Shown in pieces: positions 1 through 9,091 of a stretch of 64,000 bases of DNA; position 1 is the first letter of the stretch; each line of letters opens with the position of its first letter. This DNA is from Roseomonas sp. (GTDB taxonomy: Bacteria > Pseudomonadota > Alphaproteobacteria > Acetobacterales > Acetobacteraceae), in assembly GCA_031180725.1 (NCBI GenBank), contig JAPSLO010000006.1, forward strand, positions 248,001 to 312,000, given 5' to 3'. The notes below the pieces were generated by a model, which saw only the letters and a program-made list of their open reading frames with translations, searched no databases and was not told where the DNA came from. The translations under genes and the position numbers were made by a program.

Positions 1-51
1 CACGCGGCGGTGAAACACCCCCGCCACCTGCCGCTCCACCGCACTGCCCAT
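1..51 (-). CDS. 5' end of a truncated minus-strand gene downstream of the TRAP operon
   Basis: A reading frame starts with ATG at 51 on the minus strand and runs off the window edge after 17 codons (begins MGSAVERQV). A purine-rich GGAGGGA ribosome-binding site lies just upstream of the ATG, and the gene follows the TRAP large permease stop by about 65 bases in the same direction, so it probably continues that operon. Seventeen residues are too few to assign a family. Confidence 0.4.
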   Translation of the reverse strand, partial: MGSAVERQVAGVFHRRV

Positions 52-116
52 CCCTGGTCCCTCCTTCACCGTCGCGGCGCAGTGAAGCCCCGCGCGCCGC
101 GAAGGTCCAGGGAGGG

Positions 117-1403
117 TCAGGACGGCCCGAAGATCAGGTTCGGAATGAGGAGCACCGCCTCCGGGATGACGATCAGCAGCAGCATCACGCCGGCCACCGC
201 CAGCAGCAGCGGCAGGGATTCGCGCGTGTATTCGCCCAGCGGCACCCGCAGGATGGAACACACCGCATACATCGCCGCCCCCACCGGCGGGGTGAAGTTG
301 CCGATCGTCGCCGCCACGATGAAGACGATGCCGAAATGCACGGGGTCGGCGCCCAACTGCCGCACCAGTGGCAGGAAAATCGGCGTCAGCATGATGATCA
401 GCACGGTGGCATCCACGAAGAAGCCGGCGATCAGCACGAAGGTGGCGACCAGCACCATCACCAGCCGCACATTCTCGGTCAGCCCGGTCAGCAGCTCCGC
501 CACCTGGTCCGGCACCTGGTCGTAGACGATGCCGTAGGTGAAGATGGCGGAGAGCGCGATCAGGAACATCACGCTGCCCACGTCCGAAAGGCTGCCTTCC
601 AGCGCTTCCACGAAGCCCTTGCGGCCCAATTCCCCATGCACGACCAGGCCGATGAACACGGCATAGACCACCGCGAAGGCGCCGATCTCGGAGGGCGTGA
701 AGATGCCCATGCGCAGTCCGACCAGCAGGAACACCGGGAAGAGCAGGGCCCAGATGCCGCCACGGAAGGCGCGACCCACCTCCCGCGGCGTGGCGCGGCT
801 GGTGCGCTCCGGCGGGTAGCCGCGGCGCCGCGCGGTCAGCGTCACCGTCGCACCGAGCGCGATCCACAGCAGCCCCGCCGGCACGAAGCCCGCCGCGAAC
901 ATCCGCCCGATCGAGACCTGCCCGATCGAGCCATAGAGGATCATGCCGATCCCCGGCGGGATGATCGGCGTCAGGATCGAGCCGTAGGAGAGCACGCCGG
1001 CCGCGAAGCCACGCGACATGCCGCGGCCGATCATCTCCCGCCCCAGCATCCGCGCCTGCATCGCCGCATCCGCGATGGCGGAACCCGAGACGCCGCCCAT
1101 CAGGGCCGACAGCGTCAGCGAGACCTGCGCCAGCCCGCCGCGCAGCCGCCCCGTCAGCACGCTGGCCAGCGCCAGCAGCCTTGTGGTGATGCCGGAGCTG
1201 TTGAGGAAATTGCCGGCGATGATGAACAGCGGCACCGCCAGCAGCGCGAAATTCTGCGTCTGGGAAACGGTGACCTGCACCGGGATGGTGAAGGGCAGGT
1301 CCGGGTTCTGCACGAAGAACAGCGTGCCGGAGATGGCGATGGCGAAGGCCACCGGCATGCCCATCAGCATCAACACGATGAAGGCGATGGCGACCAGGGT
1401 CAT
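117..1403 (-). CDS. dctM: TRAP transporter large permease (DctM)
   Basis: Encodes a 428-residue, strongly hydrophobic protein of the usual DctM length. It is the large membrane subunit of a tripartite ATP-independent periplasmic transporter, which imports organic acids or sugar acids using a sodium gradient. The N-terminal segment is an alternating leucine/valine/alanine helix, and typical DctM stretches occur, such as the GGVSGSAIADAA segment near residue 100 and IIPPGIGMILYG near residue 150. The start codon overlaps the stop of the small permease by 4 bases (ATGA), so the two are translationally coupled. The substrate is not visible from the permease. The adjacent SDR dehydrogenase resembles deoxy-sugar-acid dehydrogenases, so a sugar acid is a reasonable guess. 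Confidence 0.93.
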   Translation of the reverse strand: MTLVAIAFIVLMLMGMPVAFAIAISGTLFFVQNPDLPFTIPVQVTVSQTQNFALLAVPLFIIAGNFLNSSGITTRLLALASVLTGRLRGGLAQVSLTLSALMGGVSGSAIADAAMQARMLGREMIGRGMSRGFAAGVLSYGSILTPIIPPGIGMILYGSIGQVSIGRMFAAGFVPAGLLWIALGATVTLTARRRGYPPERTSRATPREVGRAFRGGIWALLFPVFLLVGLRMGIFTPSEIGAFAVVYAVFIGLVVHGELGRKGFVEALEGSLSDVGSVMFLIALSAIFTYGIVYDQVPDQVAELLTGLTENVRLVMVLVATFVLIAGFFVDATVLIIMLTPIFLPLVRQLGADPVHFGIVFIVAATIGNFTPPVGAAMYAVCSILRVPLGEYTRESLPLLLAVAGVMLLLIVIPEAVLLIPNLIFGPS

Positions 1404-1876
1404 GCCGGATCACCCCCGGATGCCTTTCCCGCACCGCGGAACTTCAGCAGCGTGGTGATCAGCAACAGCACCGCCCCGCCGGGCAGGCTGGCGGTCACCC
1501 AGGAATAGCTGATGCCCGGAATGCCCTGGAAGGTGCGCGCGCGGCTCACCCAGGCCAGCTCCACCCCGGCATAGACGACATAGGCCAGGAAGACGGCGAT
1601 GATCGCCAGGTTCAGCCGCTCCAGCCAGACCGCGGCCGAACCGCGCAGGCGCTCCGTCAGCAAGCCGATGGACATCAGCCCGCCCTTGCGCCAGGCGATG
1701 TCGGCGCAGAGGAAGCAGGCCCAGGCAAACAGGCAGGTGGCGATGTCGGTGGTCCAATTCAGCGGCGTGCCGGCCATGCGCGCCACACCGCCCAGGAAGA
1801 TCAGCGCCACCATCAGCAGCAGGAAGGCGCCGGCAACCAGGGCCTCCAGGCGACAAAGGAAGTTGTAGAAGCCCAT
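1400..1876 (-). CDS. dctQ: TRAP transporter small permease (DctQ)
   Basis: This 158-residue protein has four predicted membrane helices, the normal DctQ design. It pairs with DctM to form the membrane part of the TRAP importer. It carries the tryptophan-containing segment after the second helix (WACFLCADIAWRKGG) common in DctQ proteins. It lies 17 bases after the receptor gene and overlaps dctM by 4 bases, the standard P-Q-M order. A long frame on the same strand inside it (1410-1856) is a shadow. Confidence 0.9.
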   Translation of the reverse strand: MGFYNFLCRLEALVAGAFLLLMVALIFLGGVARMAGTPLNWTTDIATCLFAWACFLCADIAWRKGGLMSIGLLTERLRGSAAVWLERLNLAIIAVFLAYVVYAGVELAWVSRARTFQGIPGISYSWVTASLPGGAVLLLITTLLKFRGAGKASGGDPA

Positions 1877-1893
1877 CGTGCCGGCGCGTCCCC

Positions 1894-2895
1894 TCAGTTC
1901 CGGCCGACTTCGCGCAGCACCGCGTCGCGCTCCGCGGTCAGGCCCAGCGCCTCGTACGCCTTGGCGCCGGCAGCGCGAAAGGCGTTCATGTCAAGGTTCT
2001 CCACCGCGGTGATCCCGCGGGAGAGCATCTGGCGCCGCACCTCCTGCTCGCGTTCCGCCACGCGGCGGGAGGTCTCCTGCCCTGCGCGGCGGCATTCCTC
2101 CACCAGGATGGTGCGGTAGTTCTCCGGCAAGGACTGGAAGAAGCGCGCGCCCACGACCTGGAAGTTGATCAGCAGGATATGGCCGGTCTCGGACACATAG
2201 CGCGTCACCTCGTTGAAACGGCCGCCGGGGATGTTGTTCCACACCAGCTCCACGCCATCAATCGCGCGCTGCTGCAGGGCGGGATACATTTCGCCGAAGG
2301 GCAGGGCGACCGGCGCGGCGCCCAGCGCGCGGATGCTCTCCTGCCAGATCGGCGCGGGCGGGGTGCGGATGCGCTGGCCCGAAAGGTCGGCCGGTGTGCG
2401 CACCGGGCGGTTGGTGAAGAAGTGGCGCAGCCCCTGGATCCAATCGAAGCACACCACCTGCAGTCCGTGGTTCGCCGCCAGCTCCTGCTGCCAGCGCTGG
2501 ATGGTCGGGCTGTCCGCCAGCTTTGCCACATCCTCCGCCGTGGTGGCGAAATAGGGGCCGTTCAGCACGGACAGCCCGCGCACATAGGTGCCGAGCCGCG
2601 CCGCATCGGTGTTCTGGCCGATATTCGCGCCCTGGCGCATCTGCTCGATGATGTCCTCCTCCACGCCGAGCTGCGCGGAATGGAAGACGCGCATGGTCAG
2701 GCCGCCATTGGTGCGTTCCTGCACGCGACGCGCCCAGGCCTGGAAACCCTCATGGAAAGGCTCGCTCGGACTCAGCACATGGTTGAAGCGCAGCGTGAAG
2801 CGGTCCTGCGCGCCGGCCGGCGCCATCGTCGCCAGCCCCCCCGCCAACGAAATGCCCAGCGCCAGCGCGCCGAGCCGCATCGCCTTCCTGAACAT
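1894..2895 (-). CDS. dctP: TRAP transporter solute-binding protein (DctP)
   Basis: A 333-residue periplasmic receptor of the DctP family. It begins with a signal peptide (MFRKAMRLGA, then a hydrophobic core ending at an A-G-A-Q-D cleavage site near residue 29). The mature part has DctP hallmarks: FNHVLSPSEPFHEG near the N terminus, the GVELVWNN segment near residue 215, and the ligand-contacting region around RIRTPP near residue 180. A GGGAGGGAGGAAAG ribosome-binding site precedes the ATG. It is the first gene of the P-Q-M set and lies 57 bases after the SDR gene. Confidence 0.92.
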   Translation of the reverse strand: MFRKAMRLGALALGISLAGGLATMAPAGAQDRFTLRFNHVLSPSEPFHEGFQAWARRVQERTNGGLTMRVFHSAQLGVEEDIIEQMRQGANIGQNTDAARLGTYVRGLSVLNGPYFATTAEDVAKLADSPTIQRWQQELAANHGLQVVCFDWIQGLRHFFTNRPVRTPADLSGQRIRTPPAPIWQESIRALGAAPVALPFGEMYPALQQRAIDGVELVWNNIPGGRFNEVTRYVSETGHILLINFQVVGARFFQSLPENYRTILVEECRRAGQETSRRVAEREQEVRRQMLSRGITAVENLDMNAFRAAGAKAYEALGLTAERDAVLREVGRN

Positions 2896-2952
2896 CCTTG
2901 CTTTCCTCCCTCCCGATCGGTTGCGGAAACCGGTTGCGTCGCCGCGGGCCGG

Positions 2953-3687
2953 CTACAGTGTCTGCCCCCCATCCACGACCAGTATCTGGCCGGTCATGAA
3001 GCTGCTTTCGTCGCTGGCGAGGTAGAGTGCGGCGGCGGCCATCTCCTCCGGCGTGCCCAGCCGGCCCATCGCCTGGCGCGCCGCGAACTGCCGCAGCGTG
3101 CCCTCCTCATCCCCCGTCGCTGCGGCGCGCTGCACCAGGGAGGGGGAGAGGGTGGTGCCCGGACACAGCGCATTGCAGCGGATGCCGCGTTCCACCACTT
3201 CCCGCGCCACCGCCTTGGTCAACCCGATCACCGCCGCCTTGCTGGTGCCATAGGCTGCACGCCCCATCACTCCGGTGATGCTGGATGCGACGGAGGCGAT
3301 GTTCACGATCGCCCCCGAGCGCCGCTCGATCATCCCAGGCAGCACCGCGCGGATGGTGTGGAACATCGAGGTGACGTTCTGATCCAGGCTGCGCGCCCAG
3401 TCGGCGTCGCTGGTCTCCAGGATGCCGCCCGCATGCACCCAGCCGGCGGTGTTCACCAGGATGTCGAAGGGCTGGCCGGACAGCTCGCGCGCCACGGCGG
3501 AGCCGTCCGTCACATCCAGTTCGAGTGTCGAGATCCCATGGGCCGAAAGCCCCGCCATCTTCGCGCCCGTGCGGCTGGCGGCGACCACCAGCGCGCCTTC
3601 ACGCACGAAGGCCAGTGCGACGGCGCGCCCGATGCCCTGGCCCGCGCCCGTCACAACGGCACGTTTCCCCGCCAGCCTGCCGGCCAT
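2953..3687 (-). CDS. SDR-family sugar-acid dehydrogenase (2-keto-3-deoxy-fuconate dehydrogenase-like)
   Basis: A 244-residue short-chain dehydrogenase. The NAD-binding TGAGQGIGRA motif is at residues 13-22, the NNAG equivalent is NTAG at about 79, and the catalytic serine, Tyr146 and Lys150 sit in the segment SVASS...YGTSK. The protein ends with the usual VDGG motif. The pattern (NVTSM, PGMI, CPGTTLSPSL, MGRLGTPEE) matches the BDH2 / 2-keto-3-deoxy-L-fuconate dehydrogenase branch, so oxidation of a deoxy-keto sugar acid is likely but unproven. I chose ATG 3687 because AGGGGAG lies 4-6 bases upstream. A longer frame starting at 4149 lacks similarity. It is the likely first gene of the TRAP operon and is divergent from the GntR regulator. 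Confidence 0.88.
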   Translation of the reverse strand: MAGRLAGKRAVVTGAGQGIGRAVALAFVREGALVVAASRTGAKMAGLSAHGISTLELDVTDGSAVARELSGQPFDILVNTAGWVHAGGILETSDADWARSLDQNVTSMFHTIRAVLPGMIERRSGAIVNIASVASSITGVMGRAAYGTSKAAVIGLTKAVAREVVERGIRCNALCPGTTLSPSLVQRAAATGDEEGTLRQFAARQAMGRLGTPEEMAAAALYLASDESSFMTGQILVVDGGQTL

Positions 3688-3752
3688 GGCTCCCCTACCA
3701 CCCCCGCTTCCGCGGGGCCGCGCATCGCGGCATCGCGGACGGAAGCCCTGTT

Positions 3753-3769
3753 GTGTCACCTGTCGACAC
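3753..3769. promoter_or_regulatory. Candidate operator between the TRAP/SDR operon and its GntR-type regulator
   Basis: The 122-base divergent gap contains an inverted repeat, GTGTC-N7-GACAC, whose right half overlaps the perfect palindrome TGTCGACA (3761-3768). Its position between two divergent genes suits binding by the adjacent two-winged-helix GntR protein. This is inference from symmetry only. Confidence 0.3.
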
Positions 3770-3809
3770 TTGCCATAGCTATTCGAAGGCCACAACGGGG
3801 AATACGAGG

Positions 3810-4841
3810 ATGACAACCCCGGCGCCGAACACGCCGCCGCGCGCCCTGGCGCCCGAACCCGCTGCCCCGCGCGGCGCCTCCCCCCGCATGCATGCCCGCG
3901 CGGCGGAATGGCTGGCCGCGCGTATTGCCGATGGCACGCTGCCGCCGGGCACCCGGCTTCTGGAAAGTCGGCTGGCCGCGCAGTTGGGCACCAGCCGCGG
4001 CCCCGCCCGCCAGGCGCTGGAGGGCTTGGCCGCGCGCGGCCTGCTGCACCGGGCCGAAGGCCACGGCTATGTGGTGGCTGGCACCCCCGCCGCAGCCGTC
4101 CCTGCCATCGATGCCGCCCCCGCCGGCTTCGGCGATCTCCGCCTGGCACCGGCCGCGAGCTGGGAACGCATCCAGGCCGAGGTGGAGCGCGCCATCGTCG
4201 CCCGCACCGCCTTCGGCGCCTGGCGCCTGGTGGAAAGCGACCTGGCCCGGCACTACGGCGTCAGCCGCGCCGTCGCACGGGAAGTCATCGCCCGCCTGCA
4301 CCAGCGCGGCCTTCTGAAGCGCGACGCGCGCGCCCGCTGGTTCGCCCCGGCCATGACGGCGCGCCATATGGGCGAGCTCTACGCCATGCGCGCCCTGCTG
4401 GAGCCGGCCGCCCTGCTGGAAGCCGCGCCCCGGCTGCCGCCCGGGCTGGTGCCGCGCCTGCGCGCCCATATCGAAGCCGCACTCGCCCAGCCCGAGCCCC
4501 CCACGGGCGCCGAGCTGGACGCACTGGAGGCCGAACTTCATGTGGAGCTGCTCGGCCACTGCCCGAACGAGACGCTGAACGAGGCGGTGCGCCAGCACCA
4601 ATCACTGCTGGTCGCGCACAGCTTCCTCTATGCGCGCATGCCCCGCCTGTTTCCCGCCGAGCCGTTCCTGCCGGAACACCTGGCGGTGCTGATGGCGTTG
4701 GAACATGGCGACATCGCCGATGCTGCCGAGGCGCTGCGCCGCCACCTGCAGGGGTCGCTGGACCGCGCCATCGCGCGCATCGAGCAGGTGAAGCTGGCGC
4801 CGGCACCGCCGGAGCTGAAATACCTGCAGAAGGTGGCGTGA
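3810..4841 (+). CDS. GntR/FadR-type transcriptional regulator with two tandem winged-helix domains
   Basis: A 343-residue regulator. Residues about 28-90 form a GntR winged helix (LPPGTRLLES, then TSRGPARQALEGLAARGLL). Residues about 116-180 form a second, diverged one (GAWRLVESDLARHYGVSRAVAREV followed by RGLLKR). From about residue 186 onward is an all-helical FCD-type effector domain (MRALLEPAALLEAAPRL; later a histidine-containing helix near ELHVELLGHC). Family members normally have one DNA-binding domain and about 230 residues, so the extra length is explained by the duplication. It is divergent from the SDR/TRAP operon and probably regulates it in response to the imported acid. A GAGG motif just precedes ATG 3810; the longer upstream frame to 3525 runs through the divergent promoter and was rejected. 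Confidence 0.85.
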   Translation: MTTPAPNTPPRALAPEPAAPRGASPRMHARAAEWLAARIADGTLPPGTRLLESRLAAQLGTSRGPARQALEGLAARGLLHRAEGHGYVVAGTPAAAVPAIDAAPAGFGDLRLAPAASWERIQAEVERAIVARTAFGAWRLVESDLARHYGVSRAVAREVIARLHQRGLLKRDARARWFAPAMTARHMGELYAMRALLEPAALLEAAPRLPPGLVPRLRAHIEAALAQPEPPTGAELDALEAELHVELLGHCPNETLNEAVRQHQSLLVAHSFLYARMPRLFPAEPFLPEHLAVLMALEHGDIADAAEALRRHLQGSLDRAIARIEQVKLAPAPPELKYLQKVA

Positions 4842-4905
4842 ACGCGGGGTGCCGTCCCCGCGCGCGCCGGACAACGCAAGTGGCGGGATTCGGCGAAGCG
4901 GGAGG

Positions 4906-5505
4906 TTAGGTCGATGCGCGACCCTGCGAGCCAGCCCTTGCAGTGGCCGCGGCCTGTCGGAACAGCCATGCCGACAGAAGCCACATCGCGGCGAAGAAGC
5001 CGGTGAGCATCAGTACTTCGGGCGACCAGACCAGCGCCCTTGAGCTCGCCCCGAGGAGCGGCGCGATCACCAGGACCATGGCCTGGGCGAAGGCGGTCGC
5101 AGCCATCGCCCATGCCAGTCCGTCAGGCCGAAAGCGCGCGATCACTGCACCGGCAAGTCCGACGGCAAGCACGCCTCCGTAGAGCAGATTGGCATCCTCC
5201 TGCTCGCTGCCGATCATGCCGACGGCAGCATTGATCCAGACAAGGAGGAAGGCCGCCGCGAGCGCTATGGCCGCTGCCGTCCGGTATGCGGCACTGCTCG
5301 TCTTCCTGACCGTCAGCTCGATACCGAGACCGACACCGCCCAGGAGTGCGCCCATCAGGGCAAAATCGAGCACGCCCCATGCCACCTCGGCGGTGAACTG
5401 CATTGCGAACAGGGGCGCCAGCAGCATGAGGCCCAGGGCGGCCCAGCTGATCATTCTCCAGAGTGGGGGGCGCCGTCCGCCACCCATATCCGTGCCTGCT
5501 GTCAT
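4906..5505 (-). CDS. Predicted six-helix inner-membrane protein, unknown function
   Basis: A 199-residue hydrophobic protein with about six membrane segments (for example WAALGLMLLAPLFAMQF near the N terminus and MLTGFFAAMWLLSAWLF near the C terminus). I do not recognise a specific family; similar small membrane proteins occur as single genes in many proteobacteria. ATG 5505 is chosen because the first helix begins about 20 residues later. The frame can be extended to 5691, but that extension has no coherent sequence. It stands alone, converging with the GntR regulator. Confidence 0.6.
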   Translation of the reverse strand: MTAGTDMGGGRRPPLWRMISWAALGLMLLAPLFAMQFTAEVAWGVLDFALMGALLGGVGLGIELTVRKTSSAAYRTAAAIALAAAFLLVWINAAVGMIGSEQEDANLLYGGVLAVGLAGAVIARFRPDGLAWAMAATAFAQAMVLVIAPLLGASSRALVWSPEVLMLTGFFAAMWLLSAWLFRQAAATARAGSQGRAST

Positions 5506-5958
5506 GGTCCCGCTTCCGGTCCTCGGCGAGGCTTGCATGGGCCCGTGCGTGAGAGCGGCATTATGAGCCGATTGTGATGCCTTTGGCTCGCCCGGCGTCA
5601 GCCCTCCGCTGCGGCCTTCCTCGGAGGCGAACGGCCTGCGAGCTGATCGGGCTGGCAAATCAGCATAAATTCCTATATTTTCCGGTCCCATCTTCTAAGG
5701 GACCCAACCCATGCGCTTCCTCGCCGATTCCCGCGCATCCATGGTCCCCCATGATCCTTGCCGGGCGGGAGGCGTATGGCCGTCCGTCGCGGCTCGCTGG
5801 ATTGGCGGCGGAGCTGGGGCGGCATCCCCTGGCGCGTGCCTGGGCCAGCATCGGGCCGTTCCACCGACTTTGTCCGAAAGCGGTGTGCGGTCTCCTGCTG
5901 GAGCGAAGGAATTTGTCCGAAACCGGCACATGCCCACAACCGGGGCGCCGCCCCGGCC
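5506..5958. other. Non-coding stretch between the membrane protein and rnd
   Basis: Short frames on both strands here have no recognisable sequence. An AT-richer patch (about 5660-5685, unusual for this GC-rich window) precedes a perfect 6-bp stem-loop, GGTCCC-N9-GGGACC, at 5684-5704. It could belong to a promoter or small-RNA region, but nothing firm can be said. Confidence 0.3.
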
Positions 5959-7143
5959 TCAGCCGGCCGGGATCAGCTTGACCTTGCGCCCCTCCACGCC
6001 CAGCGCGATCCGGCCGGCCTTCAGGGCCATGGCATGCTCGCCGAATACTTCCCGCCGCCAGCCATGCAGGGCCGGCACATCGGTCTCGCCAGCAGCCAGG
6101 CGCTCCAGATCGTCCGAACTGGCCAGCAGCTTCGGTGCTACGTGATGCGCCTCGCTCTGCGCCGCCAAGAGCACCTTCAGCAGCGCCACCAGCGCTGGCG
6201 AGGCATTGGGGGCGCCCCTGTCCTTCGGGATCTCCGGCAGGGCATCCTCGGGCAGGGCGCGGGCCTCGGCCAGTGCCGCCAGCAGGCTGGCGCCGGAACG
6301 GCCCTTGGCGAAACCCTCGCTGATCCCCCGCGCGCGGGCCAGGGCGGCGGCGTCCTGCGGGGCAGTGGCGGCGATCTCCAGCAGGGTCTCGTCCTTCACC
6401 AGCCGCTGGCGGGGGATGTTCACCCGCTGGGCCTCGCGTTCCCGCCAGGCGCAGGCGGCGCGCAGCAGGCCCAGGAAACGGCGGTTGTGGCTGCGCGGGC
6501 GCAGCCTTTCCCACTGCGTCTCCGGATCGGCGCGATAGGTGGTGGGGTCGGCCAGCGCCGCCATCTCCTCGGCCACCCATTTGGTGCGGCCTTCCCGCGC
6601 CAGGCGGGCGGTCAGGCCGGAATAGATGCGGCGCAGATGGGTCACGTCGGCGGCGGCATAGGCGATCTGCGCCGGGGAAAGCGGCCGCGCCGCCCAGTCG
6701 GAGAAGCGGTGCGCCTTGTCGATCTGCGCATTGGCCAGGGCGCGAGCCAGGGCGTCATAGCTCACCTGGTCGCCGAAGCCGGCCACCATGGCAGCTATCT
6801 GCGTGTCGTAGAGGGGCGTGGGCATGACCCCGAACTTCAGCAGGAAGATCTCGAGGTCCTGCCGGGCGGCATGGAAGACCTTCACCACCCCCTCATCGGC
6901 CAGCAGGGCACCCAGCGGGGCCAGGTCCAGGCCGGGGGCCAGCGCGTCCACCACCGCCACCTCGGCCTCGCCGGCCAGCTGCACCACGCAGAGCTCGGGC
7001 CAATAGGTCCGCTCCCGCATGAATTCGGTGTCGACGGTGACGAAGGTCTCCCGGCGCAGCCTCTCGCAGAGGGCGGCCAGGTCCTCGGTGGTGTTGATCA
7101 GGGCGGGCGCGACATCGGCGCCGGCCGGGGGGCGGCGGCTCAT
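5959..7143 (-). CDS. rnd: Ribonuclease D
   Basis: A 394-residue 3'-5' exoribonuclease that trims tRNA and other stable RNA 3' ends. The DEDDy exonuclease signature is complete: Asp38 and Glu40 in VDTEF, the second aspartate in HAARQDLEIF (about residue 100), and the tyrosine and aspartate in YAAADVTHL (about 168-172). A helical HRDC-type region follows (about 210 onward, starting near the segment NRRFLGLL). The length agrees with alphaproteobacterial RNase D. It is divergent from aspS with about 120 bases between starts, a neighbour arrangement common in alphaproteobacteria. Confidence 0.95.
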   Translation of the reverse strand: MSRRPPAGADVAPALINTTEDLAALCERLRRETFVTVDTEFMRERTYWPELCVVQLAGEAEVAVVDALAPGLDLAPLGALLADEGVVKVFHAARQDLEIFLLKFGVMPTPLYDTQIAAMVAGFGDQVSYDALARALANAQIDKAHRFSDWAARPLSPAQIAYAAADVTHLRRIYSGLTARLAREGRTKWVAEEMAALADPTTYRADPETQWERLRPRSHNRRFLGLLRAACAWREREAQRVNIPRQRLVKDETLLEIAATAPQDAAALARARGISEGFAKGRSGASLLAALAEARALPEDALPEIPKDRGAPNASPALVALLKVLLAAQSEAHHVAPKLLASSDDLERLAAGETDVPALHGWRREVFGEHAMALKAGRIALGVEGRKVKLIPAG

Positions 7144-7262
7144 GGGGGCGGTTTACTGCGGGGGGGCGGGTTCGGAAAGTCGGGCATCCAGCCTTCCTGG
7201 CTTGACTTCCGGGGCAGGGTGGGGCGGTTTCGCCCCCTCTTTCAGGCACTCCGGGACGTCAC

Positions 7263-9062
7263 ATGCACGCCTACCGCACCCACACCTGCGGCGCCCTTCG
7301 CGCCGCCGATGCCGGCATCACGGCCCGGCTCTCCGGCTGGGTGCACCGCAAGCGCGACCATGGCGGCCTGCTGTTCATCGATCTGCGCGACCATTACGGC
7401 ATCACCCAATGCGTGATCCCGGCCGGCTCCTCGGTCTTCGAAGCCGCCGACCGCCTGCGCCCCGAAAGCGTGATCACGGTCACCGGCGAGGTCGTCACCC
7501 GCGAGCCCGGCACCGTGAACGAGAAGCTGCCCACCGGCGCCATCGAGCTGCGGGTGAAGGAGCTGGTGCTGCAATCCGCCGCCGATGTGCTGCCCTTCCA
7601 GGTGGCCCAGGACCAGGACGCGCCGGAGGAGCTGCGCCTGCGCTACCGCTTCCTGGACCTGCGCCGGGAACGCCTGCAGCGGAACATGATCCTGCGGGCG
7701 CAGATCATCGACAGCATCCGCCGCCGCATGATCGCCAGCGGCTTCAACGAATTTCAGACGCCGATCCTGACCGTCTCCTCGCCGGAAGGCGCGCGCGATT
7801 TCCTGGTGCCGGCCAGGCTGCATCCCGGCAAGTTCTATGCCCTGCCGCAGGCGCCGCAGCAGTACAAGCAGTTGACGATGGTGGCGGGCTTCGACCGCTA
7901 TTTCCAGATCGCCCCCTGCTTCCGCGACGAGGCCGGCCGCGCCGACCGCACGCTGATGTTCTATCAGCTCGATGTGGAGATGAGCTTCGTCACGCAGGAG
8001 GACGTCTTCACCACCATGGAGCCCGTCATCCGCGGCGTCTTCGAGGAATTCGCCGAAGGCCGCGCGGTGGATGCCGGCCCTTGGGTGCGCATCCCCTACC
8101 GCCAGGCGATGCTGGACTACGGCACGGACAAGCCGGACCTGCGCAACCCGCTGGTGATCCGCGACGTGACGGAGGCCTTCCGGGGCTCGGGCTTCGGGCT
8201 CTTCGCGAAGATCGCGGCTTCCGGCGGGGTGGTACGCGCCATTCCGGCGCCGGGCGCGGCCGGCAATCCGCGCAGCTTCTTCGACAAGCTGAACGAATGG
8301 GCGCGGGAACAGGGCGCCGGCGGGCTCGGCTACATCACCTTCGACGCCGATGGGCCGAAGGGGCCGATCGCGCGCAATCTGGAAGCCGACCGCGCCGAGC
8401 AGATCCGCCAGGCCTGCGGCCTGAAGGCGGGCGATGCCGTGTTCTTTGCCGCAGGCAAGGAAGCCGATGCAGCGAAGTTCGCCGGCCAGACGCGCCTGCG
8501 CCTGGGCAGCGAACTCGGCCTGACCGCGAAGGAGGGATTCCGCTTCTGCTGGATCGTGGACTTCCCGATGTTCGAGCTGAACGAGGAGACGGGCCAGGTG
8601 GATTTCAGCCACAATCCCTTCTCCATGCCGCAGGGCGAGCTGGAGGCGCTGAACACCAAGGACCCGCTGACCATCCCCGCGTATCAGTACGACATCGTCT
8701 GCAACGGTTATGAGATGGCCTCCGGCGCCATCCGGAACCACAAGGCGGAGATCATGGTGAAGGCCTTCGGCATCGCCGGCTACCCGCCGGAAGCGGTGGA
8801 GGAGCGCTTCGGCGGCATGCTGAACGCCTTCCGCTACGGCGCCCCGCCGCACGGTGGCATGGCCGCCGGCATCGACCGCATCGTCATGCTGCTGGCCGAG
8901 GAGCCGAACCTGCGCGAGGTGAACCTGTTCCCGATGAACCAGCAGGGCGAGGAGCTGATGATGGGCTCGCCGTCCACCGTGGAACCAGCGCGCCTCAAGG
9001 AACTCTGGATCAAGCCCGACCTTCCCCCCGCCAAGCCGGCGGCCGGGACGAAGGCGTCCTGA
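7263..9062 (+). CDS. aspS: Aspartate--tRNA ligase
   Basis: A 599-residue class II aminoacyl-tRNA synthetase charging tRNA-Asp (and, if non-discriminating, tRNA-Asn). The N-terminal OB-fold anticodon-binding domain covers about residues 1-105 ([13 protein letters not shown]). Class II motif 1 is near GFNEFQTP. Motif 2 is [11 protein letters not shown] followed by TLMFYQLD. The GAD insertion lies at about 290-420. Motif 3 is GIDRIVML near residue 540. Motif 2 lacks the usual acidic residue before the F-x-Q element (PEFTQ in E. coli). The alphaproteobacterial C terminus ([13 protein letters not shown]) is present. It is followed closely by the EipB gene on the same strand. Confidence 0.97.
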   Translation: MHAYRTHTCGALRAADAGITARLSGWVHRKRDHGGLLFIDLRDHYGITQCVIPAGSSVFEAADRLRPESVITVTGEVVTREPGTVNEKLPTGAIELRVKELVLQSAADVLPFQVAQDQDAPEELRLRYRFLDLRRERLQRNMILRAQIIDSIRRRMIASGFNEFQTPILTVSSPEGARDFLVPARLHPGKFYALPQAPQQYKQLTMVAGFDRYFQIAPCFRDEAGRADRTLMFYQLDVEMSFVTQEDVFTTMEPVIRGVFEEFAEGRAVDAGPWVRIPYRQAMLDYGTDKPDLRNPLVIRDVTEAFRGSGFGLFAKIAASGGVVRAIPAPGAAGNPRSFFDKLNEWAREQGAGGLGYITFDADGPKGPIARNLEADRAEQIRQACGLKAGDAVFFAAGKEADAAKFAGQTRLRLGSELGLTAKEGFRFCWIVDFPMFELNEETGQVDFSHNPFSMPQGELEALNTKDPLTIPAYQYDIVCNGYEMASGAIRNHKAEIMVKAFGIAGYPPEAVEERFGGMLNAFRYGAPPHGGMAAGIDRIVMLLAEEPNLREVNLFPMNQQGEELMMGSPSTVEPARLKELWIKPDLPPAKPAAGTKAS

Positions 9063-9091
9063 CACTGGTGCGCAACCTCCGAGGGTCCGAC

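Noticed and set aside
5711-6145. Plus-strand frame of 144 codons before rnd
   Set aside because: No family features, and its second half is antisense to RNase D.
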